Positions 26,455-34,841 of a stretch of 40,325 bases of DNA are shown here, in pieces. The notes under the pieces were generated by a model. It did not search any database, was not told where the DNA came from, and worked only from the letters and a program-made list of their open reading frames with translations. Every line of letters begins with the position of its first letter. The first letter of the stretch is position 1. This DNA comes from Sulfurovum sp. (GTDB lineage: Bacteria; Campylobacterota; Campylobacteria; Campylobacterales; Sulfurovaceae): positions 30,481 to 70,805 of the forward strand of contig NVUY01000017.1 of assembly GCA_002733215.1 (NCBI GenBank). Reading direction: 5' to 3'. Both the position numbers and the translations under genes were made by a program.

Positions 26455-26514
26455 GGTCGGTTTACCGACCACATAACAATAATATATGGGTCTAGTCGGT
26501 AGACCAACCTTACG
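26450..26514. repeat. GTAGGG-type palindrome overlapping the ATPase stop codon
   Basis: The 5' arm (from 26450, CGTAGGGTCGG then a small GGTCGGT/ACCGACC hairpin) pairs imperfectly with the 3' arm ending ACCTTACG at 26514. The centre is AT-rich. The stop TAG (26452-26454) is the first part of the palindrome, so its arrival may have set the C-terminus. Confidence 0.6.
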
Positions 26515-26543
26515 TATTCAAACATATATAAGCATTCTTTCAC

Positions 26544-26549
26544 TATAAT
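26544..26549 (+). promoter_or_regulatory. -10 box of the SRP RNA gene
   Basis: TATAAT ends five bases before the predicted 5' end of ffs, the correct distance for a sigma-70 start site. Confidence 0.6.
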
Positions 26550-26554
26550 TCTCT

Positions 26555-26660
26555 CGCCTCTTTTCAGACCTGTGCAACGGTACTGAGAGACAATGGGTCA
26601 GGATGGGAACATAGCAGCCCACCTTTCTTTACTGTGTGCCGCAGGGATCTGGGGAGGGGT
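26555..26660 (+). ncRNA. ffs: small SRP RNA (4.5S)
   Basis: This RNA binds Ffh and guides membrane proteins to SecY. The conserved domain IV hairpin includes GGGTCAGGATGGGAACATAG followed by CAGCCC, with the asymmetric and symmetric loops typical of 4.5S RNA. Outer strands CGCCTC and GAGGGG, and CAGACC and GGATCTG, close a long hairpin of about 106 nt. A TATAAT box precedes it. End positions are good to a few bases. Confidence 0.85.
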
Positions 26661-26738
26661 GTTAAAAACTACTTAATATCTTCAAACAATAATCCAAAAC
26701 TTATTTTTGCTTATTGCTAAGATACTTAATATGTATAA

Positions 26739-26826
26739 TGAGAGGTGTCCGAGTGGTCGAAGGTGCAGACCTGGAACGTCTGTGTGGGGTAACTCACCGA
26801 GGGTTCGAATCCCTTCCTCTCAGCCA
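26739..26826 (+). tRNA. tRNA-Ser(GGA)
   Basis: The acceptor stem TGAGAGG/CCTCTCA, discriminator G and encoded CCA enclose a class II tRNA with a long variable arm (TGTGGGGTAACTCACC). The anticodon arm CAGAC-CTGGAAC-GTCTG gives GGA, reading UCC/UCU. The T arm is GAGGG-TTCGAAT-CCCTT. Its 3' end is the integration site of the island that follows. Confidence 0.93.
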
Positions 26827-26831
26827 TACAA
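26810..26831 (+). repeat. attL: tRNA-Ser 3' end, left copy
   Basis: The 22 bp from the T-arm 3' strand through CCA and five bases more recur exactly at 36160-36181. A weaker similarity continues to about 26900 (TTTTTACTTT and AAAGTAG blocks). This is the standard attachment-site signature of a tRNA-targeting element. Confidence 0.8.
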
Positions 26832-26949
26832 TTTCCCACACAACTTTAAACACCTACATGTTGAACTTTTCAATAATTTTTACTTTGTTATAAAAAAGTA
26901 GTGTATTATTACTATCACCTCTATTTTTTATTTTTTGTTGAATGTGACA

Positions 26950-27897
26950 TCAAAATAAGAATATATCACGAAAGTTTTCATCTGTAATACTTGTTTCTTT
27001 ATTTAGTAAAGTTTTAGTTTTATCAAGTTTCATTTCTAAATATAGCTTTAATTCTTCGATATTAAGAATTTTTCTATCATATGAATGTTCTATAATTTCA
27101 TCAAGTATATAGTCAAAGTAATTATGTAGATTTGATATTAATGTAGTTGAAATCTCTATATCTTTTGCATCATGAATAACTAAGTTTCTGTAACGATATA
27201 TTCTTTGGATTTGTTCAGTTATAGTTATTTCATGTGAAGCAATTTTCTTTAATACATTTTTTAGTGTGTCCAGTTCTTTATTAATAATGAATATTTTGTA
27301 TCGTAAAATAGGATAATCATCAAGACCTTCTACTAAATCTTCTCTAATTTTATCATCTTTAAGTATTAAAGATTTTGCAAAATTAAGTAAATTTAATTCA
27401 ATCTCATATTTCTTAAATACATCATTTAGTAATGTTTTTTTATTATGTAACATTTCTTCATAAATATATTGAAAATTTTCTAGAAAGTATCTTTTTTTTA
27501 AAAATGGCAATATAAATGTGGTTACAGTATTTATTATTGTTTTATTATGATTCTTTATAGCAATTGTCTCTAGTGCTGTCCAAAAGAAAATTAATTGATT
27601 TTCTAATTCATTATTTTCTACAGCATATGTATGTAATGTTAATGCCTTATTAAATTTATGCATTGAATCCGAATGAATAAAAAAACTTGAAAAAAAGTTT
27701 TGGAATTTTTCTTTATTTGAAGGATAATCAATATGCTTTTGATGGGTGATTGCAGTTCTTTCATTAGAAAAATAATATTTCATATCCTTTTTAATATCAA
27801 TTGCTACAGTTGATTTTCCATAGTGACCACGCCGGACTATTCGTTCACTACCGCCGGTCAACATCCGTTCAGCAGTAAAAGTCACAGGTACTCTCAA
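26950..27897 (-). pseudogene. HEPN-like (ApeA-type?) protein gene, 5' end replaced by IS21 end
   Basis: An open frame of 315 codons, but codons 1-24 read through the IS21 right end, so the natural start is lost. The remaining part has an Apea/HEPN-like region (about 78-112, FFWTALETIA) and a C-terminal RYRNLVIHDAK with R237-x4-H242, the HEPN RNase motif (R-x4-6-H). HEPN proteins act as toxins or phage-defence RNases. The frame is otherwise unbroken, so a shortened product from the IS-borne ATG is possible. The strong A/T bias marks it as acquired. Confidence 0.55.
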
Positions 27898-27939
27898 AAC
27901 ATTGTAGCACAGGTGAACGAATAAGAAGGGCAGTTGACT

Positions 27940-28686
27940 CTAATTATCCTCTTTTTGTCCCAGAATCTTCCTCATCGATTCCCCTTTCATTTCAATTCTG
28001 TGTGCTGAGTAAATCAATCTGTCCATCATCGCATCAGCAATGGTTTCATTCCCCAGATAACTATGCCACTCTTTAATGGGAAGTTGTGCCGTAACAATAG
28101 TAGAGCCACCAAGTGTTCGCTCCTCTATTACTTCAAAGAGATCATTGAGCTCATCAGCTTTGAGCGGTGTCACACCGAAATCATCAAGGATGAGAAGATC
28201 AAAGCGTGAAAGTTTCTGCATTGCCTTGGTATAGCTTCCATCGAGTCTGGCAAGTTTGATCTCTTCAAGTAATCTTGTTACCCTGTAGTATCTGGCACTG
28301 TAGCCTTCAAAGATCGCCCCTCTAGCCAGTGCCTGGGACAAAAAACTCTTCCCAACCCCTGTCGAGCCAGTAATTAAAATGTTCTGCCCTTTGCTGATAT
28401 ATTCATTGTTTGCCAACGAAAGAACGACAGATCGCTCCATTCCTCTTTTGGCACTGTATTCCACCTGATCGAGTGAGGCTTGGGCATCTTTGAATTTTGC
28501 CTGGGAAAGTAATCTCTTAATACGACGATTGTTCCTCTCTATACTCTCTGCTTCAAGAAGCTGATAGAGCCTCTCTTCGAAAGTAAGCTGTGTATAGTTG
28601 GCATCTTCGCTTTGTCGCATAAGTGCCACTTTAAATCCGGAAAGTCCCAGATTGTCAAGTTGTGTATTGATAGTAGCTGTTGTCAT
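27940..28686 (-). CDS. istB: IS21-family helper ATPase IstB
   Basis: The 248-residue AAA+ protein has Walker A GSTGVGKS (107-114) and Walker B LLILDDFG (Asp168, Asp169). IstB binds DNA and recruits the IstA transposase to targets. It lies 67 bp after istA; in many IS21 elements the two genes overlap, so here coupling is weaker. The frame is intact. Confidence 0.95.
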   Translation of the reverse strand: MTTATINTQLDNLGLSGFKVALMRQSEDANYTQLTFEERLYQLLEAESIERNNRRIKRLLSQAKFKDAQASLDQVEYSAKRGMERSVVLSLANNEYISKGQNILITGSTGVGKSFLSQALARGAIFEGYSARYYRVTRLLEEIKLARLDGSYTKAMQKLSRFDLLILDDFGVTPLKADELNDLFEVIEERTLGGSTIVTAQLPIKEWHSYLGNETIADAMMDRLIYSAHRIEMKGESMRKILGQKEDN

Positions 28687-28753
28687 TGTTTTTATCCTTT
28701 TTTATTGCGTTTGGGTTTTTTGTCACCGCTTCTGCTTTATCTTCCCTTTCTTT

Positions 28754-30283
28754 CTACTGATAGGTATCGGCTCCACGGATATTCTCGTGAGCATTAAAGA
28801 GATCATTGTTGACAGGTTTGTCTGTATCCTCTACAAGATAAGTCTTTCGTTTGAGTATCGACTCAATTGAAGAGACAGAGTGGGTATTGATCTGCATGGC
28901 TTTACTGCAGGCAAGTTCAAGTGCTTCTTTGCCATAGGTCTTCGAGAAGCTCAGTATCGCCATACAGGATTTGTATCCTCTTGTCGGGTGAGAGCGTACT
29001 TTCATTATCTCCTTCATCAATACGACCGTCTGGGTTCCGACACTGTTCGCCCAGTTGAGGATGCGTCCCGGGTTCCATTTCTCATACTGGTATTGGTGTG
29101 CTTTGGGCATATGCTCTATCAGGGTAGAATCTTCATAAGCGTGAGAGAGTCTGGGATGTGTAGCTATCGTTTCTCCCTGATGGGAAATAGTGACACTATT
29201 GCGTGAGTACCATACGTCAACCCGTTTGCCAAGATGGGTATAAGGCACACTGTAGCCGTTACCCTCCAACTCAATATGATAATCAACTCCGACACTGCAC
29301 TGTTTGTATCGGCGAAAGAGATAACTATTGGCTCTGAGTGGATGCAGGGCAGGTTTGTCAAGCTGTACAAAGAGTTCACTTCTGCTCTTACCCAGACGGC
29401 GGATCACTTTGTTGTTGTAGTCATCCAGCAAAGAAGAGATAGCATCGTTAAGTTCATTAACATCAAAGAAAGTACGACGGCGAAGTTTCATCAGTATCCA
29501 TCTTTGGATACCTTTGACACCCAGTTCTGCTTTACTTTTATCCTGTGGTTTATAAGGTCTTGCAGGGATTATGGCAACACTGTAGTGTCTGCCCATATCA
29601 GCGTAACTCTCATTGAGTTTTACCCTTCCTCTCTTATGGGAGATTACAGCTGCCTTGAGGTTGTCCGGTACGACCTGGTTGGGAACACCGCCAAAGAACC
29701 AAAAGGCTTTGTTGTGGCATTCGATAAAATCCTCAGTATTCTGACTCATAACTGCGTGCACAAAGGTATAGCCCGATGCTCCCAGTACAGCGACAAATAT
29801 CTGTGCTTTATGTATTTCACCGGTACTGCTGTCGACAACAGGCATTGTCAAGCCGCTGAAGTCCACAAAGAGTTTATCTCCGGCATAGTGTATCTGTCTC
29901 ATAGAGGGGTTGATGGTCTTGATGAAACGGTTGTAGTACTCTTTGAACTGGGTATAATCGTAACCATCGGGGTGCTGCTCTTTATACTCCTCCCACAGCA
30001 GCAGACGGGTCATTCCTTTTTGTTTGAGTTCGGTATGTACCTGATCCCAATCAGGGTGAGGTCTTGTAGTTATTTTTCTGGATGGTATCATTTCCGGATA
30101 GAGCAGTGATATCACTTTGGCATTGTCGTATTCCAAAAGTTCCTCAATAGGTACGGATACTTTCGTGAACCTGGAGCAGTAGTCAAGTACTGTTGTCTGG
30201 GAAATATTCGTCAGAAGACTGACTTGTCTGCTTGATAATTTACTGAGATAAGTGAGTCTCAGAGCCTCTTGTATGGTATGCAT
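28754..30283 (-). CDS. istA: IS21-family transposase IstA
   Basis: The 509-residue DDE transposase has an N-terminal HTH (LSSRQVSLLTNISQTTVLDY) and an RNase H-type core with Asp141 (FVDFSG), Asp207 (PDNLKAAV) and Glu253 (SKAELGV). The start chosen is MHTIQEALRL at 30283, with GAGGAG seven bases ahead; a start five codons earlier lies within that ribosome-binding site. The gene looks intact. Confidence 0.95.
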   Translation of the reverse strand: MHTIQEALRLTYLSKLSSRQVSLLTNISQTTVLDYCSRFTKVSVPIEELLEYDNAKVISLLYPEMIPSRKITTRPHPDWDQVHTELKQKGMTRLLLWEEYKEQHPDGYDYTQFKEYYNRFIKTINPSMRQIHYAGDKLFVDFSGLTMPVVDSSTGEIHKAQIFVAVLGASGYTFVHAVMSQNTEDFIECHNKAFWFFGGVPNQVVPDNLKAAVISHKRGRVKLNESYADMGRHYSVAIIPARPYKPQDKSKAELGVKGIQRWILMKLRRRTFFDVNELNDAISSLLDDYNNKVIRRLGKSRSELFVQLDKPALHPLRANSYLFRRYKQCSVGVDYHIELEGNGYSVPYTHLGKRVDVWYSRNSVTISHQGETIATHPRLSHAYEDSTLIEHMPKAHQYQYEKWNPGRILNWANSVGTQTVVLMKEIMKVRSHPTRGYKSCMAILSFSKTYGKEALELACSKAMQINTHSVSSIESILKRKTYLVEDTDKPVNNDLFNAHENIRGADTYQ

Positions 30284-30376
30284 TGGTATTCTCCTCATAG
30301 GATGCCTTTTTAGGACATATTTTAGTGAGAGTACCTGTGGACTTAATGCAAACTTAGGTGCCGGTTTAACTGTTCA

Positions 30377-30473
30377 ACTGAAAGGATAAGCTCCGGCGAG
30401 GTGAACGGATATATTCCGACATGAGTGAACGGATGTGCTCCGACGCGGTGAACGGATGGGGGCGACGCCAGCA
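30377..30473. repeat. phased terminal repeats of the IS21 element
   Basis: GTGAACGGAT occurs at 30401, 30425 and 30448, and a degenerate copy at 30377, so units are spaced 23-24 bp with partial TCCGAC extensions. Reverse copies lie at 27839 and 27863 on the right. They are probable IstA binding sites. Confidence 0.7.
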
Positions 30474-30483
30474 TCCGATGCTG

Positions 30484-30517
30484 TGAGACTTTGCAAGAAC
30501 TTCCTTGCAAAGTCTCA
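30484..30517. repeat. perfect 14-bp hairpin beside the IS21 left end
   Basis: TGAGACTTTGCAAG (30484-30497) and CTTGCAAAGTCTCA (30504-30517) form a perfect stem with a six-base loop, just outside the estimated IS end. No T-run follows on either strand. It may be a relic of an older element or a terminator. In the AT-rich stretch 30518-30779 I see nothing else definite. Confidence 0.55.
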
Positions 30518-30779
30518 ACTTGAGGGAATACGTACAAGAGCCAAACTACACAAATATCTCAACTTTCAATAACCCGAACCTTCATTCACAATCTCTAAGA
30601 CTAGAGTATCTCCATATATATTGAAATATTTTTATTATATGCAAATATTTATGCTATACAAAGACTTCGATAAATACTAACGAACCTTCCCAAACTACCT
30701 AAAACCAAAATATATCACTAAATTGGAGGATATTTCAAAGAAAAATAGTTAAAAAATGAGTGACTTAATTTTTTGACGC

Positions 30780-30785
30780 TATAAT
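30780..30785 (+). promoter_or_regulatory. candidate -10 box for the thi cluster
   Basis: TATAAT lies 61 bp before the thiS ATG. No THI-box riboswitch sequence is visible between it and thiS. AAGGAGG (30835-30841) is the ribosome-binding site. Confidence 0.5.
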
Positions 30786-30846
30786 ATTTGAAATCGGATA
30801 GATTCTTCGGGTTTTTCAGAGAATTCAATTATTTAAGGAGGCACAC

Positions 30847-31047
30847 ATGGAAATAGTTGTTAATGGTAAAACTGAGCCAATCAATAATGAAATTATTCTC
30901 CTAACTTGGCTAAAGGGTAAAAATATTGATTTAAATGGTCTTGTTATTATGATTAATGATGAGATTATTAAAAAAGAAACATGGGAAACTGTTATGATAA
31001 AGGCAAATGACGCCATAGAAGTATTAAATTTTGTTTCAGGAGGATAG
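30847..31047 (+). CDS. thiS: sulfur carrier protein ThiS
   Basis: The 66-residue ubiquitin-fold protein ends FVSGG, the Gly-Gly tail that ThiF adenylates and that carries sulfur as thiocarboxylate for thiazole synthesis. The last codons GGA GGA also form the Shine-Dalgarno sequence of thiG, four bases before its ATG. Confidence 0.93.
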   Translation: MEIVVNGKTEPINNEIILLTWLKGKNIDLNGLVIMINDEIIKKETWETVMIKANDAIEVLNFVSGG

Positions 31048-31048
31048 A

Positions 31049-31822
31049 ATGGATAAATTAATTATTGGAGGACATGAATTTTCCAGCAGACTTTTAACAG
31101 GAACAGGTAAGTTTTCTGATCAAAAATTAATCGCACCGATGCTTGAGGCCAGTAAATCAGAAATGATTACAATGGCATTAAGAAGAGTTGACTTTTCTAT
31201 GCCAGATGAAAATGTATTAAATTTCATTCCTAAAGATATAACTCTTTTGCCAAATACATCAGGAGCCAGAACAGCAGAAGAAGCAATTAAAATCGCAAAA
31301 ATTGCTAGAGCAGCAGGTTGTGGAGACTTTATTAAAATTGAGGTAATTAATGATATGAATTATCTTATGCCTGATAATGAAGAAACAATCAAAGCTACAA
31401 AAGTATTAGCAGATGAAGGATTCATCGTATTACCATATATGATGGCTGACCTTATCGCTGCTAAAAAATTGGAAAAAGCTGGAGCAGCAGCAGTAATGCC
31501 TCTTGGATCTCCAATTGGATCTAATAACGGATTGCAAACTAAACCAATTTTAGAGATGATTATTGAGCATGTAAATGTTCCAATCATTGTAGATGCAGGA
31601 ATCGGGAAGCCATCACACGCAGCAGAGGCTATGGAGATGGGAGCAGATGCTGTATTGGTAAATACAGCAATTGCCTGTTCACAAGATCCAATAAGAATGG
31701 GGAGAGCATTTTCTTTAGCAGTAGAAGCTGGAAGAGAAGCATATTTGGCAGAGATGGCAAAACAATCAAAATATGCAAACGCTTCATCACCGTTAACAGG
31801 ATTTTTATTCGAGAATAAATAA
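31049..31822 (+). CDS. thiG: thiazole synthase ThiG
   Basis: The 257-residue TIM-barrel enzyme joins deoxyxylulose phosphate, dehydroglycine and ThiS thiocarboxylate to make the thiazole. Lys96 in FIKIEVI is the Schiff-base residue, and the phosphate-binding end [11 protein letters not shown] is present. Start chosen at ATG 31049 after the GGAGGA in thiS; a TTG at 31031 would overlap thiS without need. Confidence 0.96.
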   Translation: MDKLIIGGHEFSSRLLTGTGKFSDQKLIAPMLEASKSEMITMALRRVDFSMPDENVLNFIPKDITLLPNTSGARTAEEAIKIAKIARAAGCGDFIKIEVINDMNYLMPDNEETIKATKVLADEGFIVLPYMMADLIAAKKLEKAGAAAVMPLGSPIGSNNGLQTKPILEMIIEHVNVPIIVDAGIGKPSHAAEAMEMGADAVLVNTAIACSQDPIRMGRAFSLAVEAGREAYLAEMAKQSKYANASSPLTGFLFENK

Positions 31823-31880
31823 TCGTACAGGGTTAATAATTATTTCCCTCTATAATCGATTTTTTAATGAAAGGAGAAAT

Positions 31881-32987
31881 ATGGGATATTATAAAGAAAT
31901 AGAAAAGTTTAAAGATTTTGATTTTGATGCATATTTTAACTCTGTAACTGATGATATGGTTATTAACAGTATTCACAGAGACAAAAGAGATGTGTATGAT
32001 TTTTTAAATCTTTTGTCCAATACAGCAAAAAAGCATCTTGAGCGAATGGCAGTAAAATCAAAAGAGCTAACGGAACAATGGTTTGGAAGAACAATATCAC
32101 TTTATCTTCCTATATATATTTCTAACTATTGCTCAAATGAGTGCGTATATTGTGGATTTAGTAAAAAAAATAAGATTACAAGAAAACATCTGAAGGCTGA
32201 AGAGATTGAAAAAGAAGCAATTGAAATAGCTAAAACAGGAATAAAGCACATACTTTTGTTAACCGGAGAAGCTGAAAATCTTGTTTCTTTAGAATATTTA
32301 GGTGAAGCGGTTGAAATACTAAAAAGACATTTTGCATCAGTAACTATAGAAATTTATCCAATGGAAGTGGAGCAATATGAATTTTTAAAGGAAAAAGGTG
32401 TGGATGGGTTAACTATTTATCAAGAAACCTATGATGAGAAAACTTATAAAGAGGTGCATCTATCAGGTAAAAAATCTGATTATCATTTCAGATTAAATAC
32501 TCCAGAAAGAGGTGCTATTGCTGACCTTAGGGCAGTAAATATTGGACCATTGTTTGGTTTATCTGATACACATAAAGAAGCCTTTTTTTGTGGAATGCAT
32601 GTTCGGTATCTAATGAATAATTATTTAAATACCGAATTTGGTATATCCCTTCCTAGAATCAACAATGCTGAAGGGGGATTTGAAGCTAAATATCAACTTG
32701 ATGATGTCACTTTTGTACAATTCATGCTTGCTTACAGATTATTCCTACCTAAAGCAGGTATCAATATATCTACTAGAGAAAAAGCTGTATTTAGGGATCA
32801 TCTTTTAGATTTAGGTGTTACTAAGTTTTCTGCCGGATCGAAAACAGCTGTAGGTGGTTATGCCGAAAAGGATAAATCAACTGAACAGTTTGAAACATCA
32901 GATAAGCGCTCAACGGAAGAGATAGTCGCTATGGTTAAATCAAAAAACTATCAGGTGATTTACAAAGATTGGGAACAAATTGTATGA
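31881..32987 (+). CDS. thiH: 2-iminoacetate synthase ThiH
   Basis: The 368-residue radical SAM enzyme cleaves tyrosine to dehydroglycine. The cluster motif is C84-x3-C88-x2-C91 (YCSNECVYCGFS). Preceded by AAAGGAGA. Its stop overlaps the thiF ATG by four bases. Use of ThiH and not the oxygen-dependent ThiO fits an anaerobic or microaerobic source. Confidence 0.95.
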   Translation: MGYYKEIEKFKDFDFDAYFNSVTDDMVINSIHRDKRDVYDFLNLLSNTAKKHLERMAVKSKELTEQWFGRTISLYLPIYISNYCSNECVYCGFSKKNKITRKHLKAEEIEKEAIEIAKTGIKHILLLTGEAENLVSLEYLGEAVEILKRHFASVTIEIYPMEVEQYEFLKEKGVDGLTIYQETYDEKTYKEVHLSGKKSDYHFRLNTPERGAIADLRAVNIGPLFGLSDTHKEAFFCGMHVRYLMNNYLNTEFGISLPRINNAEGGFEAKYQLDDVTFVQFMLAYRLFLPKAGINISTREKAVFRDHLLDLGVTKFSAGSKTAVGGYAEKDKSTEQFETSDKRSTEEIVAMVKSKNYQVIYKDWEQIV

Positions 32988-33517
32988 GAATAGGTATTGC
33001 AGGAGCAGGTGGAATTGGATCAAATGTAGCTATGTTGTTAACTAGAGCCGGTTTTGCCAAATTTACAATTGTTGATTTTGATAATCTAGAATCATCGAAC
33101 CTTAATAGACAGTTTTATTTTGAAGATCAACTAGGCAAACCTAAAATTAAATCCTTGGTAATCAATTTAAAAAGAATTAATAAAGATATTGACTTAAGAA
33201 TACATAATGAAAAGTTGGAAAAAGAAAATATTAAGCAGATATTTTATGATTGCGATGTTATGGTTGAGGCATTTGATAAAAAAGAGTATAAGTCGATGCT
33301 TATCGAAGAGTGCTTAGCTACTAAAAAAATGATTGTTTCTGCGTCAGGAATTGGTGGCACAGATTTAACCAACATACAAACCAAAACAATGATGAAAAAA
33401 CTTCATATTATTGGAGATTTTGAAACTGATATATCTGAATATAAAGCATATTCAACCAAGGTGACTATTGTCGCTGCTATGATGGCAAATATAATTATCC
33501 AAAATTTTGAAGATTAG
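32984..33517 (+). CDS. thiF: ThiS adenylyltransferase ThiF (short form)
   Basis: The 177-residue E1-like protein has the nucleotide-binding GAGGIGSNVAMLLTRAG and the NLNRQFYF motif that contacts ATP. It lacks the C-terminal zinc-binding CxxC pair of E. coli ThiF, as is usual for the short forms found with thiSGH in Clostridia and Campylobacter. ATGA overlap with thiH. No thiE follows; the cluster ends here. Confidence 0.9.
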   Translation: MRIGIAGAGGIGSNVAMLLTRAGFAKFTIVDFDNLESSNLNRQFYFEDQLGKPKIKSLVINLKRINKDIDLRIHNEKLEKENIKQIFYDCDVMVEAFDKKEYKSMLIEECLATKKMIVSASGIGGTDLTNIQTKTMMKKLHIIGDFETDISEYKAYSTKVTIVAAMMANIIIQNFED

Positions 33518-33601
33518 CCATAAATCTCGGGAGCGTAAAATCGATTAATACCAGGAAGACCCTAACGAACCTTTACATATAATATTTTTAGCTAAAAAAT
33601 G

Positions 33602-33607
33602 TATAAT
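33602..33607 (+). promoter_or_regulatory. candidate -10 box of the broken gph
   Basis: TATAAT lies 30 bp before the TTG start at 33637, with T-rich sequence upstream. Confidence 0.4.
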
Positions 33608-33636
33608 CGAAATAATTAACTATAAGGGTATTACAT

Positions 33637-34041
33637 TTGAAACTTAATAACAAAAAAGTCATCATTTTTGACTTAGACGGTACTCTGATAAATTCTGCTC
33701 CTGATTTGGCATCGGCTGTCAATCATATGTTAAGGAGCTTAGAGCGTGAGACATTTTCAGAAGAGGTGATTCATGGATGGGTAGGAAATGGTGCATTGGT
33801 ACTTGTTAAGAGAGCCCTGTCTGGACAGCGAAATGCCAATGAAAATTTAGATAATGAACTTGTAGAACATGCGTTAGATGTATTTTTAAATTTTTATGCA
33901 CAAAATCTATGTAATGCGACAGTCACCTATCCCAACGCAGTGTACACGCTACATGCATTAAGAGAAAAGGCTCAATTCGCATTAAGTGTAGACAGTATCA
34001 ATCCGCCTGGCACTCATAGCCAATACCTTCTGGGGTGTTAA
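33637..34041 (+). pseudogene. gph: truncated phosphoglycolate phosphatase (HAD family)
   Basis: The TTG-started frame encodes the N-terminal half of a Gph-like HAD phosphatase: motif I DLDGTL with nucleophile Asp12 and Asp14, then the helical cap up to VTYPNAVYTLHALREKAQ (about residue 112). After that the frame continues for some 20 codons in unrelated sequence antisense to an IS1595 transposase fragment. Motifs II-IV are missing, so the product would be inactive. Junction near 33980. Confidence 0.8.
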
Positions 34042-34350
34042 GTCAGATTCACGATCAAGCATACGCATCCAACCTAAATAACTCTCCAAATATTTTGTTG
34101 AAACACCATTAAAATGACGTATCCAATTTTTAAGTCTACTATCATAGGCATTTACATTCTGAATATGGTAAGCACCTTCTGTAGTATGTTCTCCTGCACT
34201 GGCATTAATGATCTTGTGTGTGATATTTTTCTTCTTGGCAAACTTGTGATAAATGCGATTGCCATCACTGCATAACAGTACATCTTCATCTATCAAAGGA
34301 GAGATGACTTTAGAGATCTCTTTCGTAGAGTAGACATTTCTACCCCTCCT
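33982..34350 (-). pseudogene. IS1595-family transposase, C-terminal fragment
   Basis: The frame runs from a stop at 34351-34353 without its own start. It encodes LLCSDGNRIYHKFA, then GEHTTEGAYHIQNVNAYDSR and RHFNGVSTKYLESYLGWMR, typical of the catalytic C-terminal half of ISXO2/IS1595 transposases. The N-terminal half is missing at the border with an intron remnant. Its insertion truncated gph. Confidence 0.8.
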
Positions 34351-34393
34351 TTATATTAAATTTATAATTTGGAGTTGCATAATGCCCCTCACA

Positions 34394-34426
34394 GAACCGT
34401 ACTTGAAGATTTCCCTCATACGGCTC
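34394..34426 (-). other. group II intron domain V remnant
   Basis: On the minus strand the 33 nt start GAGCCGTATGAGG, have a GAAA tetraloop near the centre and end GTACGGTTC. This is the catalytic domain V hairpin of bacterial group II introns, with 5' and 3' strands pairing GAGCCGTA/TACGGTTC. A domain VI-like stretch follows to about 34345. No maturase gene is present; upstream (34427-34560) is only a short intron tail. Confidence 0.75.
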
Positions 34427-34562
34427 TTCAATATAACTCACAACTTTATGAGATAAAGTATAGAAGTTATGTTTTATCTTTGGTTTGGGAAGTGGGTACA
34501 GGGTCAAGTATAATGCTCCCTTTTTTTCAGACCAGTAAAACAACTTTTCTTATTTCACCTCA

Positions 34563-34766
34563 CTATGACGCTTTTGGTAACTGTTTTTCTCCTTTTGGTG
34601 TTAAATTATTTACAGCTTGATAATACACTTCGTTAGGTGTTTGATAATCAATAGCCGAATGTAATCTTTTTGTGTTGTACTTAAGGATGTATTTTTCTAT
34701 AGCTTTTTTAGTAAGCCCCAAATAAACCCCACCAAGCATCGTTAAAGAAACATTCAAAAGCACCAT
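34563..34766 (-). pseudogene. IS3-family transposase OrfB, C-terminal fragment
   Basis: Residues 20-55 of this frame (KKAIEKYILKYNTKRLHSAI, then DYQTPNEVYY) match the end of the IS3/IS150-type integrase core. The rest of OrfB and all of OrfA are missing, and the first 20 codons are of different origin. No inverted repeat is recognisable. Confidence 0.75.
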
Positions 34767-34841
34767 AAAATCAACATATCAACCAGCAATTTCAGCTATA
34801 ATAAGAACCTAAAACAAGGGGTTATAACTATGGAAAAAATA

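Larger units (their letters stand above)
27824..30473 (-). mobile_element. IS21-family insertion sequence
   Basis: About 2.65 kb carrying istA and istB. Ends are estimated from inverted terminal repeats: TGACCACGCCGG at 27824 and its poorly matched partner ending CGACGCCAGCA at 30473. Internal copies of GTGAACGGAT occur at 24-bp spacing near both ends. No target duplication is seen, consistent with later deletion next to the element. Ends are uncertain by about 10 bp. Confidence 0.75.

Noticed and set aside
29234..30109. 291-codon open frame antisense to istA
   Set aside because: It is the shadow of the transposase gene, with no motif or ribosome-binding site.
30541..30846. TPP riboswitch before thiS
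   Set aside because: No THI-box core is seen in the leader, and the gap from the likely start to thiS is too short.
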